DNA of 64,000 nt from Burkholderia gladioli (GTDB lineage: Bacteria; Pseudomonadota; Gammaproteobacteria; Burkholderiales; Burkholderiaceae), in assembly GCF_000959725.1 (NCBI RefSeq), contig NZ_CP009322.1, positions 3,844,001-3,908,000 of the forward strand, read 5' to 3'. Below the pieces are notes generated by a model. It was given only the letters and a program-made list of their open reading frames with translations. It did no database searches and was not told the DNA's origin. A program made the translations under genes and the position numbers. Shown piece by piece: positions 1-9,644 of the stretch (its first letter is position 1; each line of letters opens with the position of its first letter).

Positions 1-109
1 GGAGCGCGACAGGTCATACAGATGGAGTCTCGTGTGCTGATACACACAACCCCATTACTACTTCTTCGAGATTGGTCGTGGCGCTCATAGCGACGCGACA
101 ACCCCTTTA
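1..109 (+). other. 23S-5S rRNA spacer
   Basis: This non-coding stretch lies directly upstream of a 5S rRNA and has no plausible reading frame. It is most simply the spacer of an rRNA operon whose 23S gene lies outside the window. I could not place a 23S 3' end inside it, so the assignment rests on position only. Confidence 0.5.
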
Positions 110-224
110 GCCTGATGACCATAGCGAGTCGGTACCACCCCTTCCCATCCCGAACAGGACCGTGAAACGACTCCACGCCGATGATAGTGCGGATTGCCCG
201 TGTGAAAGTAGGTAATCGTCAGGC
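110..224 (+). rRNA. rrf: 5S ribosomal RNA
   Basis: About 115 nt with the conserved 5S architecture. The 5' arm GCCTGATGACC pairs with the 3' arm ending in GTCAGGC. Internal blocks CATCCCGAACAGGACCGTGA and GATGATAGTG match the loop B/C and helix IV-V segments of beta-proteobacterial 5S rRNA. It is the last gene of an rRNA operon read left to right and is followed at once by a rho-independent terminator. Exact ends may be off by one or two nucleotides. Confidence 0.93.
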
Positions 225-239
225 TTCCCTTCATGACAA

Positions 240-275
240 CCCCCGTTGCCTCAAGGCAGCGGGGGTTTTGTCTTT
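240..275 (+). terminator. rRNA operon terminator
   Basis: An 11-bp stem (CCCCCGTTGCC / GGCAGCGGGGG, one G-U pair) has a TCAA loop and is followed by TTTTGTCTTTTT. It is placed 15 nt after the 5S rRNA, so it ends the rRNA transcript. Confidence 0.9.
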
Positions 276-291
276 TTCAGCCGCCAGAAAA

Positions 292-1170
292 TCAAGCGGC
301 AATACTTCCCAACATCCCCTGCAGCGCTTCGTGCAGTGCTCGTAATGCGGCATCGCGCGCCCGTTTCCCGTATCTCAATGCGTGGACAACGTCCGGCAGC
401 GGAAAGCGACGCTCCAGTTCAGCTGCCGTCATCACATCGTTGCTGATCGCCCGGTCGTTCAGGATCCCGAAACCGAGCCCCGATCCGATCGCGCTCTGTA
501 TGCCGGCAAGCGATGGCGTTTCCGCCACGATGCGATGATCCATGCCGGCCTCGCGCAAGGTCGCCTGGGCCAGCCAGCCGTAATGGCATCCCGTGCCGAA
601 TGTCACCAGCGGAATCGACTTGGCGACTGCCAACGGTGTGGCCGCCGAGGTGCACCAATGCAGCGACTCCCGCCAAAGCGGCGTATCAGCGCTGGTGATG
701 CGATCGAGATAATCCTGGTGCACGGCAAGATCGAGCGTGTCCTGCGCCAACGCGTCCCGTAGCGCCGGACTCTGCATCACGCTGAGCTGCACCGTGGTAC
801 GCGGATGTCGGCGCGAAAACTCCGCGAGCAAGGGAGCGACCCGATCCAGCCCGACCTGCTCCGGCACACCAAGACGAACACGCCCCTTCAGCCTCGACGG
901 CGCGAAATAGGCGAGCGCATCGTCATGTGCGTCGAGAATGCGGCGAGCGTGGGCAAGCAGCGCCTCGCCATCGGCCGTCGCGACTAGTCGGCGCCCGTCC
1001 CTGCGCAGCAGCGTCCTGCCGAGCTGCGCCTCGAGGCGCTTGATCTTCCAGCTCACGGCGGATTGGCTCAGGTTCAGGCGATCCGCGGCGGCCGTCGCGC
1101 TGCCGGTATCCACCACAGTGCGCAAGGTCCGTAGCGTATCGATCGACAGACGCTGGTTCGGAGCACTCAT
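292..1170 (-). CDS. LysR-family transcriptional regulator
   Basis: A 292-residue protein of normal LysR length. Residues 8-66 form the winged HTH (LRTLRTVVDTGSATAAADRL, then LSQSAVSWKIKRLE), and a periplasmic-binding-protein-like effector domain follows from about residue 93. It is divergent from the alpha/beta hydrolase gene 110 bp away and so probably controls it and itself, as LysR regulators commonly do. The spacer carries a GTCATT direct repeat (1215-1220 and 1224-1229). The start codon has only a weak ribosome binding site. The effector cannot be told from sequence. Confidence 0.9.
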   Translation of the reverse strand: MSAPNQRLSIDTLRTLRTVVDTGSATAAADRLNLSQSAVSWKIKRLEAQLGRTLLRRDGRRLVATADGEALLAHARRILDAHDDALAYFAPSRLKGRVRLGVPEQVGLDRVAPLLAEFSRRHPRTTVQLSVMQSPALRDALAQDTLDLAVHQDYLDRITSADTPLWRESLHWCTSAATPLAVAKSIPLVTFGTGCHYGWLAQATLREAGMDHRIVAETPSLAGIQSAIGSGLGFGILNDRAISNDVMTAAELERRFPLPDVVHALRYGKRARDAALRALHEALQGMLGSIAA

Positions 1171-1280
1171 CTCGACAGATCCATGACAAAAGTTGCGATT
1201 TATTCATAGTAGATGTCATTGGCGTCATTTGCAGAGGCTCCATAGACTGGATCGACAGTTGCCAATCAAGGAAATCCACG

Positions 1281-2135
1281 ATGACATCCCCCTGGAACCT
1301 GGCCCGCGCCGATGTCCTGATCGACGGCCGTCGAATTGCCACCGGCCATGTCGGCGAAGGGCCGCCCCTGGTGCTGGTCCATGGCACGCCCGCGCATTCG
1401 ATCGTCTGGCGCAACGTGATTCCCGCCTGTCGCGATGCGGGGTTCAGCGTCCACTGGTTCGACCTGCTTGGCTTCGGTGAATCCGAATGTCCGGTCGACG
1501 CGGACACGTCGGTGGCCGAGCAGGCACGCGTGCTCCAGCGCCTGCTCGAGCATTGGTCGCTCGACGCGGTGCATCTCGTCGGTCACGATATCGGCGGTGT
1601 CGCCGCGCTGCTGTATGCGATGAACGCCGGCGAGCGCTTACGCTCCCTGACGATCGCCGATGCGCCGGGCTACGATTCCTGGCCGTCGCCGACCTGGCGC
1701 GAGTTCCGCGATGATTACCAGCGTTTCGCGCGAGTCGATGCCGAGCGTCACCGCGAGCTGATGACACGGCAATTGAAGATGGCAGTGCACGACAAGTCGC
1801 GCATGACAGGTGAACTGCTGGCGTGCTACCTGAAGCCAATCAGCGGCGTGATCGGCCAGAGCGGGTTCTATCGCAACCAGGTCGCTCACTACGACTCCCG
1901 CTACACGGCGGATTTCGGCGAACGGCTGCCGAAGCTCGCCTTGCCCGTGCAGATCCTGTGGGGTGCGCAAGACGAATGGCAACCACTCGACTACGCCTAT
2001 CGCCTGCAATCGGATATTCCGGGCGCGGTGCTGAACGTGCTCGACGCTTGCGGGCATTGCCTGATGGAGGACGACCCGTCGGGCGTGGCCCGGCATATCG
2101 TCGACTTCGCCAACTCGCATCGGCCGGGATCCTGA
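1281..2135 (+). CDS. Alpha/beta hydrolase, haloalkane-dehalogenase / epoxide-hydrolase type
   Basis: A 284-residue alpha/beta-hydrolase fold protein with no signal peptide, so probably cytoplasmic. Visible motifs are the oxyanion-hole HGTP (34-37), the nucleophile elbow GHDIGG (101-106) with Asp103 instead of Ser, a candidate acid near Asp231 (WGAQD), and the catalytic His259 (ACGHC). An Asp nucleophile is characteristic of haloalkane dehalogenases, fluoroacetate dehalogenases and epoxide hydrolases, which form a covalent alkyl-enzyme ester; esterases use Ser. The substrate is unknown. AAGGAAA lies 8 nt before the ATG. The divergent LysR gene is its likely regulator. Confidence 0.85.
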   Translation: MTSPWNLARADVLIDGRRIATGHVGEGPPLVLVHGTPAHSIVWRNVIPACRDAGFSVHWFDLLGFGESECPVDADTSVAEQARVLQRLLEHWSLDAVHLVGHDIGGVAALLYAMNAGERLRSLTIADAPGYDSWPSPTWREFRDDYQRFARVDAERHRELMTRQLKMAVHDKSRMTGELLACYLKPISGVIGQSGFYRNQVAHYDSRYTADFGERLPKLALPVQILWGAQDEWQPLDYAYRLQSDIPGAVLNVLDACGHCLMEDDPSGVARHIVDFANSHRPGS

Positions 2136-2167
2136 CCGCGGTTCCGATTCTATCGACTCGCCAGCAG

Positions 2168-2207
2168 GGATGCGATGGCGGCGCAACCGCTCGCGCGCCA
2201 TCGCATC
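2168..2207. terminator. Hairpin between convergent genes
   Basis: A perfect 12-bp inverted repeat, GATGCGATGGCG (2169-2180) and its complement (2196-2207), with a 15-nt loop, lies between the stops of two convergent genes. It has no T-run on either strand, so it may be a weak or Rho-assisted bidirectional terminator. Confidence 0.45.
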
Positions 2208-2225
2208 GTGCCAGTGCTCAATCCC

Positions 2226-3545
2226 TCAATTGCCTGCCCGCGTCACACGCCAGACCGCGTCGCCGACATCGTCGGCGATGATCAAGCCGCCGTTGCCATC
2301 CTGCGTGACGCCCACCGGCGCGCCGTACAACTGCTTTTCGTCGTCGGACGCGAAGCCCGTGACCACCGGCTTCGGCGCGCCGCTCGGCTTGCCGTTCTCG
2401 AAGGGCACGTAGACGACCGCGTAACCGCTCAGCGGCGAGCGATCCCAACTGCCGTGCTCGCCGATGAAGGCGCCGCCGCGATACTCGGCCGGCAGGTTGT
2501 TGCCGGTATAGAACCACAAGCCGAGCGGGGCGACGTGCGAGCCAATCGCGTAGTCGGGGCTGATCGCTTTCGCGACCAGGTCCGGGCGCTGCTGCTTCAC
2601 GCGCGAGTCGACGTGCTGCCCGTAATAGCTGTAGGGCCAGCCGTAGAACCCGCCGTCCTGGATCGAGGTCAGGTAATCCGGCACCAGGTCGGCACCGATT
2701 TCGTCGCGCTCGTTCGCAATCGCCCACAGCTTGCCGGTCTTCGGCTCCCATTGCAGGCCGGTCGGATTGCGCACGCCGGATGCGTAGATGCGGCTCGCGC
2801 CCGACGCGACATCGACCTCCAGGATCACCGCGCGCCGATATTCGACATCGAGCCCGTTCTCGCCGATATTGCTGTTCGAGCCGACGCCGACATAGAGCTT
2901 CTTGCCGTCGGGGCTCGCCAGCAGCGACTTGGTCCAGTGATGGTTGATGGTGCTGGGCAGATCGGCCAGTTCGACAGGAGGCGCGCTGATCCTGGTCTCG
3001 CCCGTCGCATACGGGAATTTCAGCAGCGCATCGGTATCGGCGACATAGAGCGTATCGCCGATCAACTGCACGCCGAACGGCGAATTGAGCTTGTCGATGA
3101 GCACGTACTGATCCCATTCGCCGCTGCCGTTCGCCTTCTTGCGCAGCAGCGTGACCCGGTTGCCGCCCTTGGCGCCCTTGCCCGAGCGGCTCGTCACCAT
3201 CCCGGCGATCAACTGCTTCGGCGTGGTGACGGGCTCCGTCTTCGGGCTGCTCGACTCGACCACCAGCACATCCTGGTTCGGCAGCACATAGACCTGTCGC
3301 GGATGCTTGAGGCCCGAGGCGATCTTCTCGATCTTCAGCCCCGCCGCCACCTTGGGCGTCTGCCCGTCCTTCCAGCCCACGCCTTCGGGCACCTGCATCG
3401 GCGGCACCATGAAGTTCTGCGCGCTCGGCAGCGGCGGATTCGAGCCGGCCTGGTGCTCGGGATCGTACTTCGCCTTCTCGCTGCAGGCACTGAACAGCAT
3501 CGCGACGGCGATCGTGAGGACGCCTCCCCAAACCGGCTTATTCAT
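2226..3545 (-). CDS. Sorbosone-dehydrogenase-like (PQQ-type beta-propeller) lipoprotein
   Basis: A 439-residue exported lipoprotein: a hydrophobic signal segment ends in the lipobox LFSAC, giving lipidation near Cys21. The rest matches the glucose/sorbosone dehydrogenase beta-propeller family (L-sorbosone dehydrogenase-like), with blocks such as IASGLKHPRQVYVLPNQDVL, ASGVRNPTGLQWEP, and EYRGGAFIGEHGSWDR near the C-terminus. Family members are periplasmic PQQ-binding sugar or aldose dehydrogenases, but the substrate here is not established. Its start overlaps the stop of the DUF2231 gene by 8 nt, so the two are co-transcribed. This pairing with a membrane DUF2231 protein suggests an electron-transfer or anchoring partner, which is inference. 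Confidence 0.85.
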   Translation of the reverse strand: MNKPVWGGVLTIAVAMLFSACSEKAKYDPEHQAGSNPPLPSAQNFMVPPMQVPEGVGWKDGQTPKVAAGLKIEKIASGLKHPRQVYVLPNQDVLVVESSSPKTEPVTTPKQLIAGMVTSRSGKGAKGGNRVTLLRKKANGSGEWDQYVLIDKLNSPFGVQLIGDTLYVADTDALLKFPYATGETRISAPPVELADLPSTINHHWTKSLLASPDGKKLYVGVGSNSNIGENGLDVEYRRAVILEVDVASGASRIYASGVRNPTGLQWEPKTGKLWAIANERDEIGADLVPDYLTSIQDGGFYGWPYSYYGQHVDSRVKQQRPDLVAKAISPDYAIGSHVAPLGLWFYTGNNLPAEYRGGAFIGEHGSWDRSPLSGYAVVYVPFENGKPSGAPKPVVTGFASDDEKQLYGAPVGVTQDGNGGLIIADDVGDAVWRVTRAGN

Positions 3546-3981
3546 GGCTGCCTCCCTTCACGACGAACTTGTTGCCGGCGAGCATCAACTGGGCGATGCC
3601 GAGCAGCGCGACCGTGATCACCGAGAGGATCACGTTCTCGGGCACGATCGCGTAGGCGTCGCGGCTGTGCACGAAGGCATTGAGGATCGCCGCGACGATG
3701 CCGACCAGGTTCAGCCAGAAGTCGAGGCGCTCGACGGGCAGCACCGCCTGGCGCGAAGCGAACCACACATGGCCGAGGTTGAGAAGACGCGGAATGATCG
3801 CGATCACGAGCCCGATGGTGACGAGCCAGGCCGCGCTCTTTGCCCAAAGCACATTGGCGGTGTTGGCATAGAGGATGTCGAAGATCAGCGTACCGACGAA
3901 CAGGCCATACGGTATGGGGTTGAGCAGATCGAAAAGCGCGGTCGCGAATCTCGATCGATATCTCGGGCTGGCTGGAGTCAT
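3538..3981 (-). CDS. DUF2231-family membrane protein
   Basis: A 147-residue integral membrane protein with about four hydrophobic segments. It begins NPIPYGLFVGTLIFDILY after a short basic N-terminus, a pattern typical of DUF2231 proteins (small four-helix inner-membrane proteins, often beside oxidoreductases). It is the first gene of a two-gene operon with the sorbosone-dehydrogenase-like lipoprotein (8-nt overlap). A role as membrane or haem partner of that enzyme is inferred from linkage only. Confidence 0.8.
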   Translation of the reverse strand: MTPASPRYRSRFATALFDLLNPIPYGLFVGTLIFDILYANTANVLWAKSAAWLVTIGLVIAIIPRLLNLGHVWFASRQAVLPVERLDFWLNLVGIVAAILNAFVHSRDAYAIVPENVILSVITVALLGIAQLMLAGNKFVVKGGSHE

Positions 3982-4550
3982 GAATGGATCCTTGTTTCTG
4001 AGTGGAAAGATGCGGCTGGCAACACGCGGACGACATCGGGCGATGTGTCCGTCCCACCGGCGTCGCTGGCATCGCGGCGCCTTCAGCTCTCAGGCAATCA
4101 AACGGCAAGGCTGCAACTGCACCACCCGCCGCGCTGGTATTTCCTCATTGCAAGCCCGCTGGATTGGATATGCATAGAGGGATATAGCGCTTCGGTAAGA
4201 CAAATATAGACGAGACTGCGCCATCGCGTATCGAGCCGAAGCGCGCCCGCTGGCGGATTTCGCCGGAAAAATCTTTTTGTGAGCAAGACTAAGGAACGCG
4301 CGACTGGCGAAATTCCACGTCTTCGATGCATACTGCTCAACAGACGAGTTTCGATGCGCGCGCAACGGTTTTGCCTAATCCTCGCCAGTCAAGGGCGAAC
4401 GATTTTAATGAATATAGCGCTCGACCGTTTTCGGCATGCCCTTATGAAAACCATTCATCAATCTCTGTGCGATGATTGGCGGTCGAGTCGCAGCCCCTTG
4501 CGACATCGCCGGTGCGAGGGCATCGGCAGGCTTGATCGGAGCGACATCGA
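3982..4550. other. 569-nt intergenic region, no gene found
   Basis: This region separates the divergent DUF2231 and LysR genes. It is clearly more AT-rich than its surroundings, especially 4140-4470, and has no reading frame with coding character. It must hold the promoters of both flanking transcripts. I could not single out a confident -35/-10 pair. The base composition could reflect older horizontally acquired sequence. Confidence 0.5.
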
Positions 4551-5552
4551 ATGCCCACGCTCGAGAACATGCGCCTGTTCGTGAAGGTCGTCGAGACAGG
4601 CAGTTTCACCAAGGCCGCCCAGGCCACGCATGTCGCGACACCGCAGGTCTCACGCGCCATCTCGTCTCTCGAAACCCAGCTGCGGGTGCGATTGCTGAAT
4701 CGCACCACGCGCCGCATCGCCGTGACCGAAGCGGGCGAGCGCTACGTCGCGCATTGCCGCGAGATTCTCGAGCTGGTCGATCATGCCGAAGCCGAAGCGT
4801 CCGGCGCTGCCCGGTGCCCCAGCGGCCGCCTGCGGATACACGCGAGTTCCGGCTTCGGCCGGCACTATCTGCTGCCGCGGCTGGCGCGTTATCGCGAGAC
4901 CTATCCCGAGGTCACGATCGACCTCACGCTCGCACAACGCATGCCCGACCTGGTCGACGAAGGTTACGACCTCGCGGTGGTGGTCGCCAGCCAGCTCGAC
5001 GATTCAGCGCTGATCGCCGAGCGCATCGGCAACACCTACAGCGTGCTGTGCGCCTCGCCCGCCTATCTGCGCCGCTCGGGGGCGCCCGCAACGGTTACCG
5101 ACCTGCACGATCATGTGTGCCTGCAGTTGATGGTGCCGAATGCGTCGGCCGGAAGCTGGCAGCTCGAGGGCATGGCGTCCTCCGAATCGTTCACGCCACG
5201 TCGGCAATGGCCCTTCGTCGTCAACGTGGCCGACGCGATGGCCGATGCGCTGCGCTCGGGCATGGGCATCGGGCCGCTGCCGTTGTCGACCGCGCTCGAC
5301 GGCCTGCGCGACGGCTCGCTGGTGCGCGTGCTGCCGGCCTGGCGCCTGCGCTCGCACGGCATCCATGCGCTGTATCCGTCGCGGCGCCATCTCGAGGCCA
5401 AGGTTCGCACCTTCATCGATTACCTGCGCGCGGTGGTGCCGCCGCTGCTCGAACTCGAGACGCATGCGCTGTCGACGCTGACCCAGCCGCGCGCCTCGCC
5501 CGCTTTACCTGATGACGCGCCGCGGCTCGACGCGATAGACTGCGACGCCTGA
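4551..5552 (+). CDS. LysR-family transcriptional regulator
   Basis: A 333-residue LysR regulator. The HTH lies at residues 1-60 ([20 protein letters not shown], then [15 protein letters not shown]). The effector domain from about residue 92 opens with [13 protein letters not shown], typical of the CrgA/PerR-like group. The C-terminal tail after about residue 305 is longer than usual. It is co-directional with, and 53 nt upstream of, the molybdenum-hydroxylase operon, which it is the natural candidate to regulate. Confidence 0.88.
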   Translation: MPTLENMRLFVKVVETGSFTKAAQATHVATPQVSRAISSLETQLRVRLLNRTTRRIAVTEAGERYVAHCREILELVDHAEAEASGAARCPSGRLRIHASSGFGRHYLLPRLARYRETYPEVTIDLTLAQRMPDLVDEGYDLAVVVASQLDDSALIAERIGNTYSVLCASPAYLRRSGAPATVTDLHDHVCLQLMVPNASAGSWQLEGMASSESFTPRRQWPFVVNVADAMADALRSGMGIGPLPLSTALDGLRDGSLVRVLPAWRLRSHGIHALYPSRRHLEAKVRTFIDYLRAVVPPLLELETHALSTLTQPRASPALPDDAPRLDAIDCDA

Positions 5553-5605
5553 TTTACCCGCTCCACGCTCCAAGCACAATCAACCCCACAAACCGGGAGC
5601 TTTCG

Positions 5606-6061
5606 ATGACCACCCTCAATATCAATGGCGTGTCGCATACCGTCGACGCGCCCGACGACATGCCGTTGCTGTGGGTCCTGCGCGACCTGGTCGGCCTGAC
5701 CGGCACCAAGTTCGGCTGCGGCATCGCTCAATGCGGCGCCTGCACGGTGCACCTCGACGGCGAGGCCGTGCGTTCCTGCGTACTGCCTGTCGCGGCCGTG
5801 GCCGGCCGCAACATCACCACCATCGAGGCGGTCGGCATGACGCCGGCCGGCGCCAAGGTCCAGGCGGCCTGGCGCAAGATCGACGTGGTCCAGTGCGGCT
5901 ATTGCCAGTCGGGCCAGGTGATGGCGGCGGCCTCGCTGCTCGCCTCCAACCCGCATCCGAACGACGCCGACATCGACGCGGCGATGGCCGGCAACATCTG
6001 CCGCTGCGGCACCTACAACCGGATTCGCGCGGCGATCAAGCTGGCCGCTCAGGAGGCCTGA
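5606..6061 (+). CDS. iorA: 2Fe-2S subunit of a molybdenum hydroxylase (isoquinoline 1-oxidoreductase alpha-like)
   Basis: A 151-residue small subunit of the xanthine-oxidase family. The N-terminal plant-ferredoxin-type 2Fe-2S domain has Cys38, Cys43, Cys46 and Cys58 ([16 protein letters not shown]). The C-terminal helical 2Fe-2S domain has Cys97/Cys100 (CGYCQSGQ) and Cys132/Cys134 (CRCGTYNRI). It passes electrons from the Mo centre in the next gene's product to an outside acceptor. It has no signal peptide of its own, so export would be by hitch-hiking on the Tat-targeted large subunit, as known for related periplasmic enzymes. Its stop is 2 nt before the next start. The symbol follows family resemblance; the true substrate may be an aldehyde or an N-heterocycle. 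Confidence 0.9.
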   Translation: MTTLNINGVSHTVDAPDDMPLLWVLRDLVGLTGTKFGCGIAQCGACTVHLDGEAVRSCVLPVAAVAGRNITTIEAVGMTPAGAKVQAAWRKIDVVQCGYCQSGQVMAAASLLASNPHPNDADIDAAMAGNICRCGTYNRIRAAIKLAAQEA

Positions 6062-6063
6062 CC

Positions 6064-8319
6064 ATGTCCGAGGGAATCATCGAAGCGGGCCGCGCCTCCG
6101 ACAAGACGGAGCAGGCGGCCGACAGCAGCGCCGGCATCTCGCGCCGGCGCTTCTTGCAGGCGGGCTTCACGCTGGGCGCCGCTGCCGGTGGCGGCCTGCT
6201 GCTCGGCTTCGCGGTGCCGGCCGCCGGCGAATCGGGCCGCCCATCCGTGATCGGCGGAGACGCGCCCGACCAGGCGCCGGCCGGCCTGTTCGCGCCGAAC
6301 GCCTTCGTGCGGATCGATCGTGCCGGGCAGGTCACGCTGGTGATGCCGAAGGTCGAGATGGGGCAGGGCGTCTATACCTCGATCCCGATGCTGATCGCCG
6401 AGGAGCTGGAAGTGCCGCTCGACAGCGTGGTGCTCGACCACGCGCCGGCCGACGCCAAGGCCTATGGCGATCCGCTGCTGGGCGGCGGCCAGCTGACCGG
6501 CGGCTCGACCTCGATCCGCTACGCCTGGGAGCCGATGCGGCGCGCCGGCGCGACCGCGCGCAGCCTGCTGGTGACGGCCGCCGCGCAGCAATGGAAGGTC
6601 GATCCGGCCTCGTGCTCGGCCGCCAACGGCGCCGTGCACCACGCCGCGAGCGGCCGCCAGGCGCCTTACGGCTCGCTGGTCGACGCGGCGGCCAAGCTGC
6701 CGGTGCCGAGCCAGGTCGCGCTGAAGACGCCCGACAAGTTCACCCTGATCGGCAAGCCCGTGAAGCGGCTCGATTCGCCGGAGAAGGTCGACGGCAGCGC
6801 GCAGTTCGGGCTCGACGTGCGCCTGCCGGGCATGCTGTACGCCGCGATCGTCAACTGCCCCGTGTTCGGCGGCACCGTCGCCAGCGTCGACGACAGCGCG
6901 GCCAGGCGCGTGCCGGGCGTGCGCCAGGTGGTGCGCCTCGACAACGCGGTGGCAGTGGTCGGCGACCATACCTGGGCCGCCAAGCGCGGTGCCTCGGCGC
7001 TGGTGATCGAATGGCACGAAGGCGATGGCGCGAAGGTGTCGATGGCCGACATCGTCGGCGATCTGGCGCGTGCTTCCGAGCAGCCGGGCGCGGTGGCGCG
7101 CAACGACGGCGATGTCACCAAGGCCTTCGGCACGGCCGGCGCGCGCATCGACTCGATCTACCAGCAGCCCTTCCTCGCGCACGCCACCATGGAGCCGGTC
7201 AACTGCACCGTGCAGGTGACCGGCTCAAGTTGCGAGATCTGGGTCGGCACCCAGGTGCCGGGCTTCGCGATCGAGGCCGCGAAACGCGTGACGGGGCTCG
7301 ACGCCAGCAAGATCACGCTGCACAACCACCTGCTCGGCGGCGGCTTCGGCCGGCGCCTCGAGACCGACATGATCGTGCAGGCGCTGAAGGTTGGCAAACA
7401 GGTGGATGCGCCCGTGAAGGTGGTGTGGACGCGCGAGGAGGACATCCGCCACGACATGTACCGGCCGTATTACTACGACCGCATCTCGGCCGGCGTCGAC
7501 GCGAACGGCAAGCCGGTCGCCTGGCAGCATCGCATCGTCGGCTCCTCGATCATGGCGCGCTTCGTGCCCGGCTCGCTGAAGAACGGCGTCGATGCGGACG
7601 CTGTCGAGGTGGCCTCGGACCTGCCCTACGCGATTCCCAACCAGCGCATCGAATACGTGCGCCAGGAACCGCGCCACGTGCCGACCGCTTTCTGGCGCGG
7701 CGTGGGCCCGACGCGCAGCGCCTTCGTGGTCGAGAGCTTCATCGACGAGCTCGCGGTGCGCGCCAAGGCCGATCCGGTCGCCTATCGTCGCTCGCTGCTG
7801 GAGCCGACGCCGCGCGCGCGCAACGTGCTCGACATCGTCGCGCGCGAATCGGGCTGGGGGCAGTCGCTGCCGGCCGGCCAGGGCCGTGGCGTATCGGTGC
7901 TGCACGCGTTCGGCAGCTTCTTCAGCATGGTCGCCGACGTGAGCGTCGACAACGGCGAGGTGCGCGTGAACCGCGTGGTCTGCGTGGTCGATTGCGGGAT
8001 GGTGGTCAATCCCGACACGGTCGAGGCGCAGATCCAGGGCGGCATCATCTTCGGCATCACGGCCGCGCTCTATGGCGAGATCACGATCCGCGACGGCCGC
8101 GTCGAGCAGAGCAACTTCACCGACTACCGGATGCTGCGCATCAACCAGACGCCGCGCATCGACGTGCATATCGTCAAGAGTGCGGAGGCGCCGGGAGGGA
8201 TCGGCGAGCCGGGCACCTCGGCGATCGCGGCGGCCCTGTCGAACGCGATCCACGCGGCCACGGGACGACGGCTCTACCAGATGCCGGTCGGCAACCAACT
8301 GAAGCAGAAGACGGCATGA
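6064..8319 (+). CDS. iorB: Molybdopterin-binding large subunit, Tat-exported (isoquinoline 1-oxidoreductase beta-like)
   Basis: A 751-residue catalytic subunit of the xanthine dehydrogenase family. A twin-arginine signal (SRRRFLQAG, residues 26-34, followed by a Gly/Ala/Leu-rich segment) marks it for folded export to the periplasm. Typical molybdopterin motifs include PKVEMGQGVYTSIPMLIAEE near 100, LLGGGFGRRLE near 425, and GGIGEPGTSAIAAAL near the C-terminus, which carries the catalytic Glu of the family. The fused alcohol/aldehyde-oxidase layout without a FAD subunit matches IorB and membrane aldehyde dehydrogenases that hand electrons to cytochrome c, and a cytochrome gene follows 11 nt downstream. 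Substrate not determined. Confidence 0.9.
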   Translation: MSEGIIEAGRASDKTEQAADSSAGISRRRFLQAGFTLGAAAGGGLLLGFAVPAAGESGRPSVIGGDAPDQAPAGLFAPNAFVRIDRAGQVTLVMPKVEMGQGVYTSIPMLIAEELEVPLDSVVLDHAPADAKAYGDPLLGGGQLTGGSTSIRYAWEPMRRAGATARSLLVTAAAQQWKVDPASCSAANGAVHHAASGRQAPYGSLVDAAAKLPVPSQVALKTPDKFTLIGKPVKRLDSPEKVDGSAQFGLDVRLPGMLYAAIVNCPVFGGTVASVDDSAARRVPGVRQVVRLDNAVAVVGDHTWAAKRGASALVIEWHEGDGAKVSMADIVGDLARASEQPGAVARNDGDVTKAFGTAGARIDSIYQQPFLAHATMEPVNCTVQVTGSSCEIWVGTQVPGFAIEAAKRVTGLDASKITLHNHLLGGGFGRRLETDMIVQALKVGKQVDAPVKVVWTREEDIRHDMYRPYYYDRISAGVDANGKPVAWQHRIVGSSIMARFVPGSLKNGVDADAVEVASDLPYAIPNQRIEYVRQEPRHVPTAFWRGVGPTRSAFVVESFIDELAVRAKADPVAYRRSLLEPTPRARNVLDIVARESGWGQSLPAGQGRGVSVLHAFGSFFSMVADVSVDNGEVRVNRVVCVVDCGMVVNPDTVEAQIQGGIIFGITAALYGEITIRDGRVEQSNFTDYRMLRINQTPRIDVHIVKSAEAPGGIGEPGTSAIAAALSNAIHAATGRRLYQMPVGNQLKQKTA

Positions 8320-8330
8320 GGAGGCCAGCA

Positions 8331-9644
8331 ATGAGGATTTCGAATCGACTGCGCCGCCTGTTCGGCGTCGCCGCGCTGGGCGGCCTGGGTCTGTGGGCCG
8401 GCGTCGCCGCGGCGGCCGATGCCCCAGCCAACGCCGGCAATGCCGACGCGGCCCTGGTCGCGCGCGGCGAATACCTGGCGCGCGCCGGCGACTGCATCGC
8501 CTGCCATACGGCGCCGCACGGCAAGCCGTTCGCGGGCGGACTGAAGATGACCACGCCGATGGGGGCGATCTACACCACCAACATCACGCCGGACGCGAAC
8601 CACGGCATCGGCGGCTACAGCGAGGCCGACTTCGCGCGCGCCCTGCGCGAGGGCGTGGCCAAGGACGGCCACAACCTCTACCCGGCGATGCCGTATCCGT
8701 CCTACGCCAAGGTCAGCGACGACGACGTGCGCGCGATGTACGCCTACTTCATGCACGGCGTGGCGCCTGTCGCGCAGGCGAACCAGGCTTCCGACATCCC
8801 CTGGCCGCTCAACATGCGCTGGCCGCTCAAGCTCTGGAACCTGGTGTTCCTCGATACCGCGCGCTACCAGTCGAAGTCGGACAAGGATGCCGCCTGGAAT
8901 CGCGGCGCCTACCTGGTGCAGGGGCTCGGCCATTGCGGCTCGTGCCACACGCCGCGCGGCGTCGGCTTCCAGGAGAAGGCGCTCGACGAGAGCGGCGGCG
9001 CGTACCTGACGGGCGGCCTGCTCGACAACTGGTTCGCCTCCAACCTGACCGGCGAGGGCAATACCGGCCTGGGCCGCTGGAGCGAGGCCGAGCTCACGCA
9101 GTTCCTGAAGACCGGGGCCAACGCGCACGCCAGCGCCTTCGGCGCGATGACGGACGTGATCAACCACAGCACGCAGTACCTCAGCGACGAGGACCTGGGG
9201 GCGATCTCGCGCTACCTGAAATCGCTGCCGGCGGCGGGCGGCACCGGCGCGCCGCCGTATCGCTACGATCCGCAGCGCACCGTGGACGCGCTCAAGCGGC
9301 CGGCGGGCGACCCGGGCGCGGCGGTCTACGCGGCCTACTGCATGCACTGCCACGGCACCGACGGCAAGGCCTTCGCCCCGTTGCTCGCGCCGCTGGCCGG
9401 CAACCCGAACCTGCTCGAGCACAATCCGGCCTCGCTGATCAACGTGACGCTGAACGGCACGGGCGACCTGGTGATCGCCGGCATCCCGGCCGCCTATCCG
9501 ATGCCGCAGTTCGCCGACCAGCTCGACGACAAGCAGATCGCCGACGTGCTGACCTTCATCCGCGCGGGCTGGAACAACAACGCGCCGGCGGTGACGGCCG
9601 ACGAGGTGGCCAAGCTGCGCGCCGCGACGGCGGGGGAGCACTGA
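8331..9644 (+). CDS. Tri-haem cytochrome c, electron acceptor subunit
   Basis: A 437-residue exported cytochrome with a signal peptide (residues 1-29) and three c-type haem sites: CIACH (55-59), CGSCH (202-206) and CMHCH (337-341). Layout and length match cytochrome subunits of acetic-acid-bacteria alcohol/aldehyde dehydrogenases. It should accept electrons from the periplasmic 2Fe-2S/Mo subunits encoded upstream and pass them to quinone or terminal oxidases. The start at 8331 is chosen because GAGGAG sits 7 nt before it; an ATG at 8316 overlapping the upstream stop lacks this spacing. The final nucleotide of its stop overlaps the xdhC-like start, so translation is coupled. Confidence 0.92.
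   Translation: MRISNRLRRLFGVAALGGLGLWAGVAAAADAPANAGNADAALVARGEYLARAGDCIACHTAPHGKPFAGGLKMTTPMGAIYTTNITPDANHGIGGYSEADFARALREGVAKDGHNLYPAMPYPSYAKVSDDDVRAMYAYFMHGVAPVAQANQASDIPWPLNMRWPLKLWNLVFLDTARYQSKSDKDAAWNRGAYLVQGLGHCGSCHTPRGVGFQEKALDESGGAYLTGGLLDNWFASNLTGEGNTGLGRWSEAELTQFLKTGANAHASAFGAMTDVINHSTQYLSDEDLGAISRYLKSLPAAGGTGAPPYRYDPQRTVDALKRPAGDPGAAVYAAYCMHCHGTDGKAFAPLLAPLAGNPNLLEHNPASLINVTLNGTGDLVIAGIPAAYPMPQFADQLDDKQIADVLTFIRAGWNNNAPAVTADEVAKLRAATAGEH

Noticed and set aside
1281..2135. Asp nucleophile of the first alpha/beta hydrolase as an anomaly like LlpE
   Set aside because: The overall sequence fits the haloalkane-dehalogenase/epoxide-hydrolase branch, where Asp is normal.
6591..8330. Plus-strand upstream extension of the cytochrome c frame across the Mo subunit gene
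   Set aside because: The extension lies in another frame of a well-conserved gene; a signal peptide and Shine-Dalgarno fix the true start at 8331.
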